Below are positions 20,375-30,511 of a DNA stretch of 64,000 nucleotides, one piece after another. Source of the stretch: Alteromonas sp. C1M14 (GTDB taxonomy: Bacteria > Pseudomonadota > Gammaproteobacteria > Enterobacterales > Alteromonadaceae). Position numbers and translations under genes: made by a program. The first letter of the stretch is position 1; every line of letters begins with the position of its first letter. The stretch spans positions 310,001-374,000 of the forward strand of contig NZ_JAHKQF010000002.1 of assembly GCF_018860965.1 (NCBI RefSeq), written 5' to 3'. A model generated the notes under the pieces. The model was given only the letters and a program-made list of their open reading frames with translations, was not told the DNA's origin and made no database searches.

Positions 20375-23300
20375 TTATGCTTCTACGAAGGCCATGGCCT
20401 CATCCACATCCACTGCAACCATTCGTGATACACCCGGTTCTGCCATTGTTACGCCAGTTAGGTGGGTTGCCATTTCCATCGCTATTTTATTGTGGGTGAT
20501 ATAAATAAATTGTACCGAATCAGACATTTCTGACACCAGATTACAGAAACGTCCCACGTTTGCATCATCCAGCGGCGCATCCACTTCGTCAAGTAAACAA
20601 AATGGCGCAGGATTCAGCCTAAAAATCGCAAACACCAATGATAAAGCGGTTAAGGCTTTTTCTCCACCGCTTAACAGGTGAATTGTACTATTTTTCTTGC
20701 CCGGTGGCCGTGCCATGATGGTGACGCCGGTTTCCAGTAAATCGTCATCGGTAAGCGCTAAATAGGCTGAGCCTCCACCGAAAACTTTCGGAAACAGTGT
20801 TTTTAATCCCTCGTTCACCTTCTCGAAGGTGTTAGCAAAACGTTGACGGGTTTCTTTATCAATTTTTCGAATTGCTCCTTGTAACGTATCAAGGGCATCG
20901 GTGAGATCAGTAAATTGTGTATCAAGGTGGGCTTTTCGTTCTGCCTGCGTGTCGTACTCTTCCACTGCGGCCAAATTCACCGCCCCTAATCGACTGATGG
21001 CTGCGGTAGTCTTTTCTAGCGTTTGCTGCCAGCGTTGTTCATCCGCCCCTTCTTCGAGCGTAGGAAGCAATGCTTTGAGGGTTTGCCCAGTTTCCGTTAA
21101 TTGTTCAAGAACCGAAGCGGCTCTTACTTTCGTCCCTTCTATCTCAATATTTAGGCTATCTATTTTCCCTTGGCGTTGTTGAATTTGACCAAGAATGCCT
21201 TGTTGCCCCTTCTGGGCTTCGCTAAGTAATGCGTCAATTTCGGTTAACTTAGCTTGGTTAGTCAGCCGTTTTTCTTCTAGCGCTTCTCGCTCAAGCAGCA
21301 AAGCCTGCAACTGCGCTTCGCTTAACGCCTTTGGTTGGCTAAGTGTTTGCTTTTCTTTATTTAAATCACTAATTCGCTGTTCGTAATCGGCTAGCTGCTC
21401 TTGGTTACGCGTAACCTGTTGTTGGTACATAGCTAGCTGGCTTTGCTGTTGTTGCAAAGTTAACTGTAATTCATGCACCCTGGATTTGTGTTGATCGATG
21501 GTGTGCCGGCTGTGCTTAACGTTGGCATCTAAGGATTCACGGGTGGAGGCACTTTCTTGTTCTGCTTCTTCGGCATACATCAGGGCCTCTTCCTGTTCTT
21601 CTAACTGGGCTGAAGTCAGCGAAAGTTGCGCATCCTCGTCGGCTAATTGTTGTTGGTATTTTTCAATTTCGCTGTCTAGCTTACGACGACGGGCTTCGGC
21701 GGCATCCCATTGCTGTTGTAGTAGCCCATGTTGATGGGACAATTTATCTTTATTATTAATTACCTGCATACGTTGTTGACGGGCATTATCACGGCGCAAT
21801 TTTGCTTGATTAACACGTTCAGATGCTTCTTCACGTTGTTCTCGAAGCCGCTGAACCTCATCACTTAATTGGCCGATATGGGTGTCAAGCTGGGCAATTT
21901 TAGCTAAACGAGCAATGGCGCCATCACTATTTTGTGTCGCCATTCCTTGTATAAAACCCGCTTCACTTATCCATTCACCCGTTTCGGTTATCACAGCAAA
22001 ACAGGTTGGATTACGTTGCAATAGTTGCTGGGCCTGTTTTACATCTTCGGCTACCAAGATGCGGTTTAAAAAAGTGGGAATAAAATCACCGTCGAGACAG
22101 GCGGCCACCGAACCTTCGGTGGGTGCCTTATTGTCTGACATGGGCAATATACGCCGCCCTGTTGGAAGATATTCCCTTGAGGCCACCAAGGTTTCCAGTG
22201 AATATTCTTTTGCCACCACAGGGTTTAATAACCAATAGGTTAGGTGTTCGAACAAGGGTTCAAAGCCAGGTTTAACTTTTATCGCCTGCCAAAATGCCAT
22301 CACGCCTTCAGGTAAGGTAGCGGCTTCGGTTTCGGCATCTTCCTGCAACGCCATCAGCGCTGCGTGTTTAGACTCGGCCTGCTGTAATTCTCGCTGTTTT
22401 TGGGAATACCCTGCATCGGCGACATTGTATTTTTCCCGCAGTGATACCACCGCGTCTTCAGCCAAGGCCAATTCATCTTCTGTGATGGCGACTTTTTCAG
22501 CAGCCATGGCTATCTCGTCTAAAAGCGCTGTACATTGCTGCTTTAACGTCTCTATATGGCTTTCGCCCGCCTCTTGTCGTAATTCACTTAACCGCTCAGT
22601 GGTACGCAGTTGCATTTGCGTCACCGATTGTATTTTACTGTGCAGGTGTTGTACTTGTTGCTTAAGGCCAAGATATTGTCGCTCTTGTTCCCGGCGCTGA
22701 TGAGTAAACGCTCTTAGGGTGTTTTCCGCATGCTCATTGTGCTCATACGCTTGTTCTAAGGCGGCTTCTTGGATCGCTAATTGGGGTTCGACAGTGGCAA
22801 GTTTATTCTGCGCACCTGCTAGCGCCTTGTTGCCTTCTTCCAATGACGTTAGAAGAAGGGCTTTTCGAGCTGACAGATCATCGAGTTCTTTTGTCAGTTG
22901 CTTTTCACGTTGCTGGCTATGTAACGCATCTTGTTCCAACCGGGTGATTTGATTGGACACAGAAAACAACTGTTGCTGCAAATCTTCGAGCAATAATTTA
23001 CAACTTTGCCCTTGGCTTCGGTACTTTTCGATGCCGGCTTCATCCCCTCGCTGCTGGGATACTAATTCGTCTATTTCGTGTTGAATTTGCGCCCGATCAT
23101 TTTCCAGTTGGGTTATTTTGCCACTGTGCTTCAGGTAGCGGATCACCGACAATTCGCTTTTTAATTGTCGCTCTCGGGCTTTAAGTTCTTTGTAGCGCTG
23201 GGCCGCTACCGCTTGGCGCTGCAATTTTTCAAGCTGACGACCAAGCTCACCTCTTACATCGTCTAATCGTTCAAGGTTATCTTGGGTATGACGAATACGA

Positions 23301-23845
23301 TTTTCGGTTTCCCGGCGTCTTTCTTTGTATTTAGAGATCCCCGCCGCTTCCTCGATGAAAACCCGTAGTTCCTGAGGTTTAGATTCAATTAAACGGGAAA
23401 TCATTCCTTGTTCGATGATGGCGTAGCTACGCGGGCCTAATCCCGTGCCTAAAAACAAATCCGTGACATCCCGGCGCCGGCATTTGGTTCCATTGAGGTA
23501 ATAAAAGGATTGGGCGTCTCGGGTAACCAAGCGTTTTACTGACAATTCTGCGTAATTAGCAAACTCGCCACCAATGCGCCCCGACGTATTATCAAAAATA
23601 AGCTCTACACTGCACTGACCCACTGGTTTGCGGGCAGAGGAGCCATTGAAAATCACATCAGTCATGGCATCACCACGAAGGTTTTTAGCCGAACTTTCCC
23701 CTAGCACCCAACGTACAGCGTCAATAACGTTAGATTTTCCGCAGCCATTAGGGCCCACAACGGCGGTCATCTCACCCACAAAAGGAATGGTGGTGGGATC
23801 CACAAACGATTTAAAGCCCGCCAGCTTAATGGATTTTAAACGCAT
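20375..23845 (-). CDS. smc: Chromosome segregation protein SMC
   Basis: A condensin ATPase that organises the chromosome. The 1156 residues contain Walker A GPNGCGKS (31-38), two long coiled coils rich in Gln, Glu and Leu, a hinge around residues 490-620, the ABC signature LSGGEKALTALSL and Walker B FCLLDEVDAPLDDAN near the C-terminus. Presence of SMC indicates this lineage uses Smc-ScpAB rather than MukBEF; scpA and scpB are not in the window. First gene of smc-zipA-ligA. Confidence 0.97.
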   Translation of the reverse strand: MRLKSIKLAGFKSFVDPTTIPFVGEMTAVVGPNGCGKSNVIDAVRWVLGESSAKNLRGDAMTDVIFNGSSARKPVGQCSVELIFDNTSGRIGGEFANYAELSVKRLVTRDAQSFYYLNGTKCRRRDVTDLFLGTGLGPRSYAIIEQGMISRLIESKPQELRVFIEEAAGISKYKERRRETENRIRHTQDNLERLDDVRGELGRQLEKLQRQAVAAQRYKELKARERQLKSELSVIRYLKHSGKITQLENDRAQIQHEIDELVSQQRGDEAGIEKYRSQGQSCKLLLEDLQQQLFSVSNQITRLEQDALHSQQREKQLTKELDDLSARKALLLTSLEEGNKALAGAQNKLATVEPQLAIQEAALEQAYEHNEHAENTLRAFTHQRREQERQYLGLKQQVQHLHSKIQSVTQMQLRTTERLSELRQEAGESHIETLKQQCTALLDEIAMAAEKVAITEDELALAEDAVVSLREKYNVADAGYSQKQRELQQAESKHAALMALQEDAETEAATLPEGVMAFWQAIKVKPGFEPLFEHLTYWLLNPVVAKEYSLETLVASREYLPTGRRILPMSDNKAPTEGSVAACLDGDFIPTFLNRILVAEDVKQAQQLLQRNPTCFAVITETGEWISEAGFIQGMATQNSDGAIARLAKIAQLDTHIGQLSDEVQRLREQREEASERVNQAKLRRDNARQQRMQVINNKDKLSHQHGLLQQQWDAAEARRRKLDSEIEKYQQQLADEDAQLSLTSAQLEEQEEALMYAEEAEQESASTRESLDANVKHSRHTIDQHKSRVHELQLTLQQQQSQLAMYQQQVTRNQEQLADYEQRISDLNKEKQTLSQPKALSEAQLQALLLEREALEEKRLTNQAKLTEIDALLSEAQKGQQGILGQIQQRQGKIDSLNIEIEGTKVRAASVLEQLTETGQTLKALLPTLEEGADEQRWQQTLEKTTAAISRLGAVNLAAVEEYDTQAERKAHLDTQFTDLTDALDTLQGAIRKIDKETRQRFANTFEKVNEGLKTLFPKVFGGGSAYLALTDDDLLETGVTIMARPPGKKNSTIHLLSGGEKALTALSLVFAIFRLNPAPFCLLDEVDAPLDDANVGRFCNLVSEMSDSVQFIYITHNKIAMEMATHLTGVTMAEPGVSRMVAVDVDEAMAFVEA

Positions 23846-24122
23846 GGCACTGACCTCGGCTTTATTGCCACAGCAAAAAGGCGATCCAATGGAAAAGCGT
23901 GGAGGCGTTTAGAGTTATTTTTATTTACCACAGATGTCAGCGCTAAAAAATGGCCATGATTATTGCCACGACTCTACCAAAACTCACACAGTGTAACAAT
24001 TGTGTTTTCATCAACAGGTTCACTCAAAGTATACTTTCACAGTATGGTAAACTCTCCCCTTATCATTTTGGGGCATTGCCATCTAAATTTGTCCTTTTTG
24101 TATACAGCATCGTGGAGCACTA

Positions 24123-24866
24123 ATGCAAAGTAAATCTGGCCTGAGTTATTTCCTGTCAGGATTTAGTCTCATTACAATCAAAGGCATAAAACGGTTTGTT
24201 TTTATTCCCTTAGCAGTGAATATTCTGCTGTTTTCTGTCGCATTCTATTTTCTCTATGGCGAAATAGCCCTGGGAATTGACTGGTTAATGTCACTGATAC
24301 CCGCATGGCTCGACTGGCTTAAGAGGGTACTGAGTTTCTTTTTGTGGCCCCTCGCCGTTATCACGGTATTGCTGGTATTTGCCCTTATCTTCGGCACCTT
24401 AGCTAATTGGATAGCCGCGCCATTTAATGGCATTTTATCAGAGAAACTTGAACGACATTTAACTGGCCAGGAAATTGGCGATGAAAGCCTGATGTCACTA
24501 CTCAAAGATGTCCCGCGTATGTTAGGGCGTGAATTTTCCAAATTTGCCTGGTATGTACCCCGCGCCCTCTTTTTCCTTGTCTTGTTTTTACTTATCCCCG
24601 TTATCGGTCAGGTACTGTGGTTTATGTTCAATGCGTGGATGATGGCCATACAATATTGTGATTACCCTTACGATAATCATAAGGTACCGTTTAAAACCAT
24701 GCGTTCTCATTTAGAAATGCATAAAGGCAAGTGTTTTTCTTTTGGCGTGGGCGTTAGCCTTTTTTCGTTGATCCCGCTGGTTAACTTTATTGTTATGCCC
24801 GTGGCCATATGTGGCGCTACCGCGATGTGGGTTGATCAGCTAAAACCAGATTTAGAAAAAAGATAA
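24123..24866 (+). CDS. cysZ: Sulfate transporter CysZ
   Basis: An inner-membrane sulfate uptake protein feeding cysteine synthesis. The 247 residues match CysZ length and show four long hydrophobic regions, the N-terminal SGFSLITIKGIKRFVFIPL, the AAPFNGILSEKLE segment and QYCDYPYDNHKV, all typical. The ATG is preceded by GTGGAG eight bases upstream. Divergent from smc, with 277 bases between them; a TATACT at about 24033 may be a -10 element, but its -35 is weak. Confidence 0.94.
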   Translation: MQSKSGLSYFLSGFSLITIKGIKRFVFIPLAVNILLFSVAFYFLYGEIALGIDWLMSLIPAWLDWLKRVLSFFLWPLAVITVLLVFALIFGTLANWIAAPFNGILSEKLERHLTGQEIGDESLMSLLKDVPRMLGREFSKFAWYVPRALFFLVLFLLIPVIGQVLWFMFNAWMMAIQYCDYPYDNHKVPFKTMRSHLEMHKGKCFSFGVGVSLFSLIPLVNFIVMPVAICGATAMWVDQLKPDLEKR

Positions 24867-24880
24867 GGCCAGCTACCGGG

Positions 24881-26338
24881 TTAATTAAAAAGATATGAGG
24901 ATGAAGCGACGCCTTGTGCGTCGCGAAATGCTTCGTAACGGGTTAACCATTCTTTCGCTTTTGTGGTTTGCCCTGCTTTTTGAAAGGCTTGAAATAGATT
25001 CATAAAAACCGGCCTTTGGGTTTTGGGATCTGCCAGTTGTTGTCGCCACAGTGCAAGATAAATAGGGGGAATATCGCCACTGTCGTGGTGTTCAAGAAAG
25101 GTGATATGTCCTGACGGTTTATACGCTCTTATTTCACTACGGGCACAAGTTTGCGCAGGCCAGATCCCAACCCCAGGCTGCAGGGTTTGCCAATTTTGTA
25201 AGGTAGACAACGGGGCATAACTAATCTTGCCATCGAAAATAAGGTTTGGCGCTTCTGGCGCACCGCAATAACGTTTTGCTGCTTCCTTGCCCAAAGCATA
25301 CTCATCGACGAAACCCGCAAAATGCGCTAATTCGTGCACAAATACCGAATAGGCATCAGTAAGATCTAGAAACATCACCCCATTGTTTACATTAGCCTTG
25401 CCTAGTTCACCCACCACCACGGCATGGGTTAGCCCACGCTTTCTCACCGCGGTGGCCAAGGGACGTACGTCACAATCTAGCCGCCCTGCACCATTATTTT
25501 CAGCGTCACATTTTAAGCTGTCTGGCGTTAACCAAACTGGACGATCAATACACATGGGAAGAGATTGTAAACGCCGATCTTTTTCGTAATTGGTGACCAA
25601 CTCATCGGCTTTTACCAAGGTGGCTAAGCTAGATGCAAACACGCCAATTTTTTGATGACACTGGGCGTTATTACGGGATATAGCAGGCACACTAGTGGCC
25701 TTATACTGAGTGTATGATGAAAGTACATGCTGAACTTTTTGGGCGATATCAAGACCGGCATCAGCAGCTTGAGAAATCCACTTTCTTGCGGCGTCTTTCT
25801 TACCTTCGTCCCACAACATACGACCGTATTGAAAGGCACTTTGAGGGTAATCATTCGCAGTGACACGAAACCAAGGTAAGGCTTTTTCAGCAGCACCGTT
25901 TAATAAATACCAATCGGCTAACGCAGCTTGACCCGGCAAGTATCCCTGTTCGGCAGAACGCTTAAGCCATTTCTCTCTTTCTACGGGGTCGTCAGTTGTG
26001 AAGGCATATTGCATTTGTGCTTCTGGTACATTACCAATGGCTGCAAGACGCATTAATTTTTTGTCTGACATGGCCGCATCGGTGGACTTATACAGTGCCC
26101 AAGCCGCATCAGCATTATCCAAAGAAACCAATTTATTTAACCAGTATTCGGACTGTGTTATCGACGCAAATGCCACTAATCTATCTTGGGCTTGCTGACT
26201 GCCTTTTTGAGCTGCTAGCCACAGTAAGGGCGCAGGATCATCAGCACTACCCGCATTGCGTAACAGTTGCGGGATGTACCGCCCTGAATCCGAACCAACT
26301 AGCAAAAGCGCTAGCAGCGCAACGAATAATCCTCGCAT
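24881..26338 (-). CDS. Sel1/TPR-repeat protein with M64-like zinc-protease motif
   Basis: A 485-residue protein I cannot name. An N-terminal hydrophobic segment (about residues 3-16) suggests export or anchoring. Residues about 40-210 carry Sel1-like helical repeats (EQGYLPGQAALADWYL, AADAGLDIAQ). A Cys-containing C-terminal domain holds VHELAHFAGFVDEY, with His335, Glu336, His339 and Asp345-Glu346-Tyr347. HExxHxxGxxDEY resembles the zinc site of M64 (IgA peptidase-like) and metzincin-like enzymes, so a periplasmic zinc peptidase is the best guess. A short TPR-like tail follows. Located ten bases downstream of nlpI, another TPR gene, and probably co-transcribed with it. Confidence 0.72.
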   Translation of the reverse strand: MRGLFVALLALLLVGSDSGRYIPQLLRNAGSADDPAPLLWLAAQKGSQQAQDRLVAFASITQSEYWLNKLVSLDNADAAWALYKSTDAAMSDKKLMRLAAIGNVPEAQMQYAFTTDDPVEREKWLKRSAEQGYLPGQAALADWYLLNGAAEKALPWFRVTANDYPQSAFQYGRMLWDEGKKDAARKWISQAADAGLDIAQKVQHVLSSYTQYKATSVPAISRNNAQCHQKIGVFASSLATLVKADELVTNYEKDRRLQSLPMCIDRPVWLTPDSLKCDAENNGAGRLDCDVRPLATAVRKRGLTHAVVVGELGKANVNNGVMFLDLTDAYSVFVHELAHFAGFVDEYALGKEAAKRYCGAPEAPNLIFDGKISYAPLSTLQNWQTLQPGVGIWPAQTCARSEIRAYKPSGHITFLEHHDSGDIPPIYLALWRQQLADPKTQRPVFMNLFQAFQKAGQTTKAKEWLTRYEAFRDAQGVASSSYLFN

Positions 26339-26347
26339 AGGATAGGA

Positions 26348-27238
26348 TTATTGCTCGTCGCCGGACGGAGTTCTTAATCTATTGAGCTCTATTCGTGCAT
26401 AGCGATGCTCGATGTAATCATACACGTTGGTGCTGAGCGCTAATTTGAAATAGTTTGATGCAATACCTTTATTGCCAAGAGCACTGTGATATTTACCTAA
26501 ATAAAAGTAGGCTTCACACAGACGGTCTGTCAGTGCCGATTGGCTAGACACCCCTTCAATAAGGGAGTTAAGCAAATCGTTCTCCGAAGCAGTACCTAAG
26601 AATAAATCCACCAGTTTCACGGCCCAATGGTCGCTATTGAGGGTGGGTTTCACTGACAGTAAATACGCCTGTGCATCAACTTCATCAATGTCTGCTTTCG
26701 CAAAGTAGGTCCACAGTACACGGAAAGGATCAGATTCATCCTTGGTTTGGAAGGTGGAAAGATCAGCTACGGCTAAATCTGCCCGTCCGCCATAGTACAA
26801 TGCGATGCCTCGATTCAAAAACGCAAAATCGTAGTCCGAGTCAATATCCAAAGTAGAATCAAATGCTTCATATGCCTGAATGAAGTTCATTTGCTGAACA
26901 AAATGAATACCAATGGAATTATAAACTTCCGCCATATCGGGCTTAAGTTGCAATGCCTGGGTATAATCGAATTGAGCCAGGCCGGCCAGCCCTACACTGT
27001 CGTATAACATCCCCCGTTGATACAATAATTCTGCCCTGTCTTCATCGGGTATGGAGCCATTGGTTAACACTTGATTGTAACGGGCAATGGCCATTTGCGA
27101 GCGAGGATTTACCGGCGCAGGTTCGGCAAGTAGTAAGTTACCCATTTCCGCTTTTTGTTCCACCTGAGGAGTACTTGCGCATCCTACAATTGAAACTGAA
27201 ATGAGAGAAAAAAAAGTGAGACTAATGAAGTTTCGCAT
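26348..27238 (-). CDS. nlpI: Lipoprotein NlpI, TPR adaptor
   Basis: An outer-membrane lipoprotein that scaffolds peptidoglycan hydrolases and delivers MepS to the Prc protease in E. coli. The start at 27238 is chosen because it gives a standard lipoprotein signal with lipobox IVGC (Cys20); the frame is open upstream but would bury the signal. The mature part holds TPR repeats, e.g. AELLYQRGMLYDSVGL, MAEVYNSIGIHFVQ and DFAFLNRGIALYYGGR. In E. coli nlpI follows pnp; here DUF1244 and the divergently read cdd lie between them. Confidence 0.93.
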   Translation of the reverse strand: MRNFISLTFFSLISVSIVGCASTPQVEQKAEMGNLLLAEPAPVNPRSQMAIARYNQVLTNGSIPDEDRAELLYQRGMLYDSVGLAGLAQFDYTQALQLKPDMAEVYNSIGIHFVQQMNFIQAYEAFDSTLDIDSDYDFAFLNRGIALYYGGRADLAVADLSTFQTKDESDPFRVLWTYFAKADIDEVDAQAYLLSVKPTLNSDHWAVKLVDLFLGTASENDLLNSLIEGVSSQSALTDRLCEAYFYLGKYHSALGNKGIASNYFKLALSTNVYDYIEHRYARIELNRLRTPSGDEQ

Positions 27239-27369
27239 GTTAAAAATGATATCACTCGCTATGAAATAGTTGGCAAGAAAAGGCACTGTCCACTTGGACA
27301 GGTAGCGATGACTGCCACCTTCGCTGATTTGGTTTAAAAAGTAAAGCCTAAACCCACCAGAGAGATGTA

Positions 27370-27789
27370 ATGGAAAGTAAAATAATAACACAACTTATTA
27401 ATTCAGCTCAAAATGCGCAAAAAAATGCCCATGCCCCCTACTCTGGCTTTCAGGTAGGGGCTGCCGTACTTACACAAGATGATCGTATTTTTTCAGGGTG
27501 TAACGTAGAAAATGCAGCCTATCCCCTAGGACAATGCGCCGAAGCCACGGCCATAGGCAGCATGGTAACTGACGGCACTAAAATAATAAAAGCCGTGGTC
27601 ATTGCCAGTCCCAACGAGGAACTATGTTTTCCTTGTGGCGGGTGTCGACAAAAACTGGCCGAGTTTGCCGAAGACGCCACACCCGTATACATGGTCACTG
27701 CCAAAGGTCATATTGAAAAACACACCGTCGGAGACTTACTTCCCCACGCTTTTCGTCTTCGCCATGATGGCACAACAGATAAAGCCTAA
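27370..27789 (+). CDS. cdd: Cytidine deaminase
   Basis: Deaminates cytidine and deoxycytidine to uridine forms for pyrimidine salvage. The 139-residue length indicates the small tetrameric class, unlike the about 294-residue dimeric enzyme of E. coli. The zinc site is complete: Cys in GQCAEATAIG with the catalytic Glu, and two Cys in PCGGCRQ. NVENAAYPLGQ is the nucleoside-binding segment. Divergent from nlpI; a terminator spans its stop codon. Confidence 0.96.
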   Translation: MESKIITQLINSAQNAQKNAHAPYSGFQVGAAVLTQDDRIFSGCNVENAAYPLGQCAEATAIGSMVTDGTKIIKAVVIASPNEELCFPCGGCRQKLAEFAEDATPVYMVTAKGHIEKHTVGDLLPHAFRLRHDGTTDKA

Positions 27790-27806
27790 TTACATTAGGC
27801 TTTTTT
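27783..27806 (+). terminator. Terminator across the cdd stop codon
   Basis: AGCCTAAT, three-base loop, ATTAGGCT followed by six T. The cdd stop codon lies inside the left arm, and the right arm runs into the last codons of the convergent DUF1244 gene. Confidence 0.85.
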
Positions 27807-28088
27807 CTTCGCGGCCATGGCATCTAATTGGGCTTGCGTAGCCGGTGCCTGATGGTGTTCTTTCCACTCACTGTAAGGCATTTTATAAATGATTTCTCTG
27901 GCTGCGTCATAGTCAATATGCTCGCCTTCATCCGCCGCCGCTGCACTGTACCATTTGGCCAGACAGTTACGACAGAAATCTGCCAAGATCATCAAGTCGA
28001 TGTTTTGCACCTGTTTGTTGTTATCTAAATGTTCAAGCAAACGCCTAAACGCTGCAGCTTCAATACGAGTTTGGGTGTCTTCGGTCAT
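27795..28088 (-). CDS. DUF1244 domain protein
   Basis: A 97-residue soluble helical protein matching the DUF1244 family by its LADFCRNCLAKWY motif, the nearby acidic DEGEHIDYDAAREIIYKMPYSEWK region and its length. Function is unknown. The paired Cys could bind metal, but this is not shown. It is read from the same strand as pnp, with a strong terminator in the 81 bases between them, so it probably depends on read-through or its own promoter. Confidence 0.9.
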   Translation of the reverse strand: MTEDTQTRIEAAAFRRLLEHLDNNKQVQNIDLMILADFCRNCLAKWYSAAAADEGEHIDYDAAREIIYKMPYSEWKEHHQAPATQAQLDAMAAKKKA

Positions 28089-28103
28089 TCGTTTTCTCCA
28101 ACA

Positions 28104-28127
28104 AAAAAGGCGCTAATGCGCCTTTTT
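28104..28127 (-). terminator. Terminator of pnp
   Basis: A ten-base-pair stem (AAAAAGGCGC/GCGCCTTTTT, four-base loop) with six T at its minus-strand 3' end, 42 bases after the pnp stop. Confidence 0.88.
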
Positions 28128-28169
28128 ACAATGGTAAATAAACAGAGTATTACATCCTAAATAGGATCC

Positions 28170-30281
28170 TTACTCTCCTTTATCTTCTTTTGGTGCAGGT
28201 TTTTCAAGCAATTCTTTAATGCTTAAACGCACACGATTTTGGCGGTCGATTTCCATTACTTTAACGTCAACCATTTCACCTTCTTTAAGGTAATCAGTTA
28301 CTTTGTTAACACGTTCATGGGCAATCTGAGAAATGTGTACCAGGCCTTCTTTACCCGGTAATACTTCCACAAAGGCACCAAAATCAACGATACGAGTAAT
28401 TTTACCGTTATAGGTTTTACCCACTTCAATTTCAGCAGTTACTTGCTCAATTTTGCTAATAGCAATATCGGCTTTCGCACGCTCGGTAGCGAAAATCTTG
28501 ATGGTTCCGTCATCTTCGATTTCGATATTAGTATCCGATTCTTCTGTGATTTGACGAATCATCGCACCACCTTTACCAATCACATCGCGGATCTTGTCCT
28601 GATCGATTTTCATAGTATAGATACGTGGCGCAAATTCGCTCAATTCTTCACGGTGACCGGTAATGGCTTCATCCATCACTTTAAGAATATGCAAACGGGC
28701 TTCTTTGGCTTGCTTAAGCGCAATTTGCATAATTTCTTTGGTGATACCTTCGATTTTGATATCCATTTGTAACGCTGTGATACCGTCAGTGGTACCCGCT
28801 ACTTTAAAGTCCATATCACCCAAGTGATCTTCATCACCTAAGATATCAGAAAGAACAACAAAGTTTTCATCGCTCTTCACCAATCCCATAGCGATACCCG
28901 CTACAGAGGCTTTGATTGGTACACCCGCATCCATTAACGCCAACGAGGTACCACATACAGACGCCATAGACGATGAACCGTTAGACTCGGTGATTTCAGA
29001 AACCACACGTACTACATACGGGAAATCTTCATCAGAAGGCATTACAGCTTGAATACCACGTTTTGCTAAACGACCGTGACCAATTTCACGACGCTTAGGT
29101 GAACCGATAAAGCCCGTTTCACCCACACAATACGGAGGGAAGTTATAATGCAACATGAATTTGCTGTCGCGCTTACCTTGAAGCTCGTCAATCATTTGCG
29201 CATCACGTTCTGTACCTAAGGTCGCAACAACCAATGCTTGGGTTTCACCACGGGTAAACACAGCAGAACCGTGAGTACGAGGTAATACGCCAGTCGATAC
29301 ATCAAGAGCACGAATCATCGCAGGGTCACGACCATCAATACGTGGCTTGCCATCTAAGATCCGTGAACGTACAACATCACTTTCTAGATCATGAAGAAGA
29401 TCAGACGCTTCTTTAGCATCTTGCTCTGGATTTTCTTCTAAGATTTTTGCCAATGCTTGTTCAGTAACCGCAGTAACCGCATCTTTACGTGCCAGTTTGT
29501 CAGAGATTTGATACGCCTCTGTCATACCGGCTTCGGCTAACGCTTTTACTTTTGCTTTAAGCTCTGTGTTTTCTGCTTGTGGTTTCCAATCCCATGCTGG
29601 GGTTGCCACTTCTGCGGCAAACGCTTTTACAGCATTAACCACAGCCTGAGATTGCTCATGGCCGTACATTACTGCACCAAGCATGACATCTTCTGGCAAA
29701 ATACTGGCTTCAGATTCAACCATCAATACCGCACTTTCAGTACCCGCAACCACTAAATCTAATTGGCTTTCTGCTTGTTCTGAATTGCGGGTATTTAGAA
29801 TATATTCGCCATCAGTGTAACCAACACGGGCTGCACCAACTGGGCCATTGAATGGAATACCAGAGATCGCTAATGCCGCAGAAGTACCAATCAATGAAAT
29901 AACATCAGTGGGTATTTCTGGGTTTGCTGAAAGTACAGTTACGACAATTTGTACTTCGTTAAAAAACCCTTCTGGGAATAACGGACGAATTGGGCGGTCA
30001 ATAAGTCGCGCGATAAGGGTTTCGCCTTCTGAAGGACGTCCTTCACGCTTGAAAAAACCACCTGGAATTTTACCTGCGGCATAAGCCTTTTCCTGATAAT
30101 TAACCGTTAACGGGAAAAAATCCTGATCAGCTTTTGCGTCTTTTTTACCAACTACGGTAACCATCACGGATGTGTCATCCATGCTAGCGATAACTGCGGC
30201 CGTTGCCTGACGAGCGATTACGCCCGTTTCTAAAGTAACAGTATGCTGTCCATACTGAAATGAATGAGTAATAGGAGTCAC
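28170..30281 (-). CDS. pnp: Polyribonucleotide nucleotidyltransferase (PNPase)
   Basis: A 3'-5' phosphorolytic exoribonuclease, part of the RNA degradosome. Domains in order: first RNase PH domain, helical linker, second RNase PH domain (phosphate-binding [10 protein letters not shown]), KH domain with [15 protein letters not shown], and S1 domain ([19 protein letters not shown]). I place the start at GTG 30281: AAGGA lies seven bases upstream and the next residues match the start of E. coli Pnp. That gives 703 residues, normal for the family. The ATG at 30350 would add 23 unrelated residues. rpsO, the usual upstream neighbour, is absent. Confidence 0.97.
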   Translation of the reverse strand: MTPITHSFQYGQHTVTLETGVIARQATAAVIASMDDTSVMVTVVGKKDAKADQDFFPLTVNYQEKAYAAGKIPGGFFKREGRPSEGETLIARLIDRPIRPLFPEGFFNEVQIVVTVLSANPEIPTDVISLIGTSAALAISGIPFNGPVGAARVGYTDGEYILNTRNSEQAESQLDLVVAGTESAVLMVESEASILPEDVMLGAVMYGHEQSQAVVNAVKAFAAEVATPAWDWKPQAENTELKAKVKALAEAGMTEAYQISDKLARKDAVTAVTEQALAKILEENPEQDAKEASDLLHDLESDVVRSRILDGKPRIDGRDPAMIRALDVSTGVLPRTHGSAVFTRGETQALVVATLGTERDAQMIDELQGKRDSKFMLHYNFPPYCVGETGFIGSPKRREIGHGRLAKRGIQAVMPSDEDFPYVVRVVSEITESNGSSSMASVCGTSLALMDAGVPIKASVAGIAMGLVKSDENFVVLSDILGDEDHLGDMDFKVAGTTDGITALQMDIKIEGITKEIMQIALKQAKEARLHILKVMDEAITGHREELSEFAPRIYTMKIDQDKIRDVIGKGGAMIRQITEESDTNIEIEDDGTIKIFATERAKADIAISKIEQVTAEIEVGKTYNGKITRIVDFGAFVEVLPGKEGLVHISQIAHERVNKVTDYLKEGEMVDVKVMEIDRQNRVRLSIKELLEKPAPKEDKGE

Positions 30282-30511
30282 TATTTGTCCTTTTTCTTTA
30301 ATATATATTTCGCTTTTAAACGCGGCGCATAGTATAGCCGCGAACGCCAAGTATTGCCATTATGAAATACACAGCACATTTTCATTATTTACCAACATTA
30401 GGGCTTTGTGTGTAGTGAAATAAATTATTAACTTGGCATTTGGCTGTTTTTTCATCATATTGCAATAATAAACAGTAAGCTGTATCTGTCATTATTCAGG
30501 AGATATCCGCT

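Noticed and set aside
20375-23845. The long Gln/Glu-rich regions as tandem repeats
   Set aside because: They are the coiled coils of SMC, with heptad-like bias but no exact repeats.
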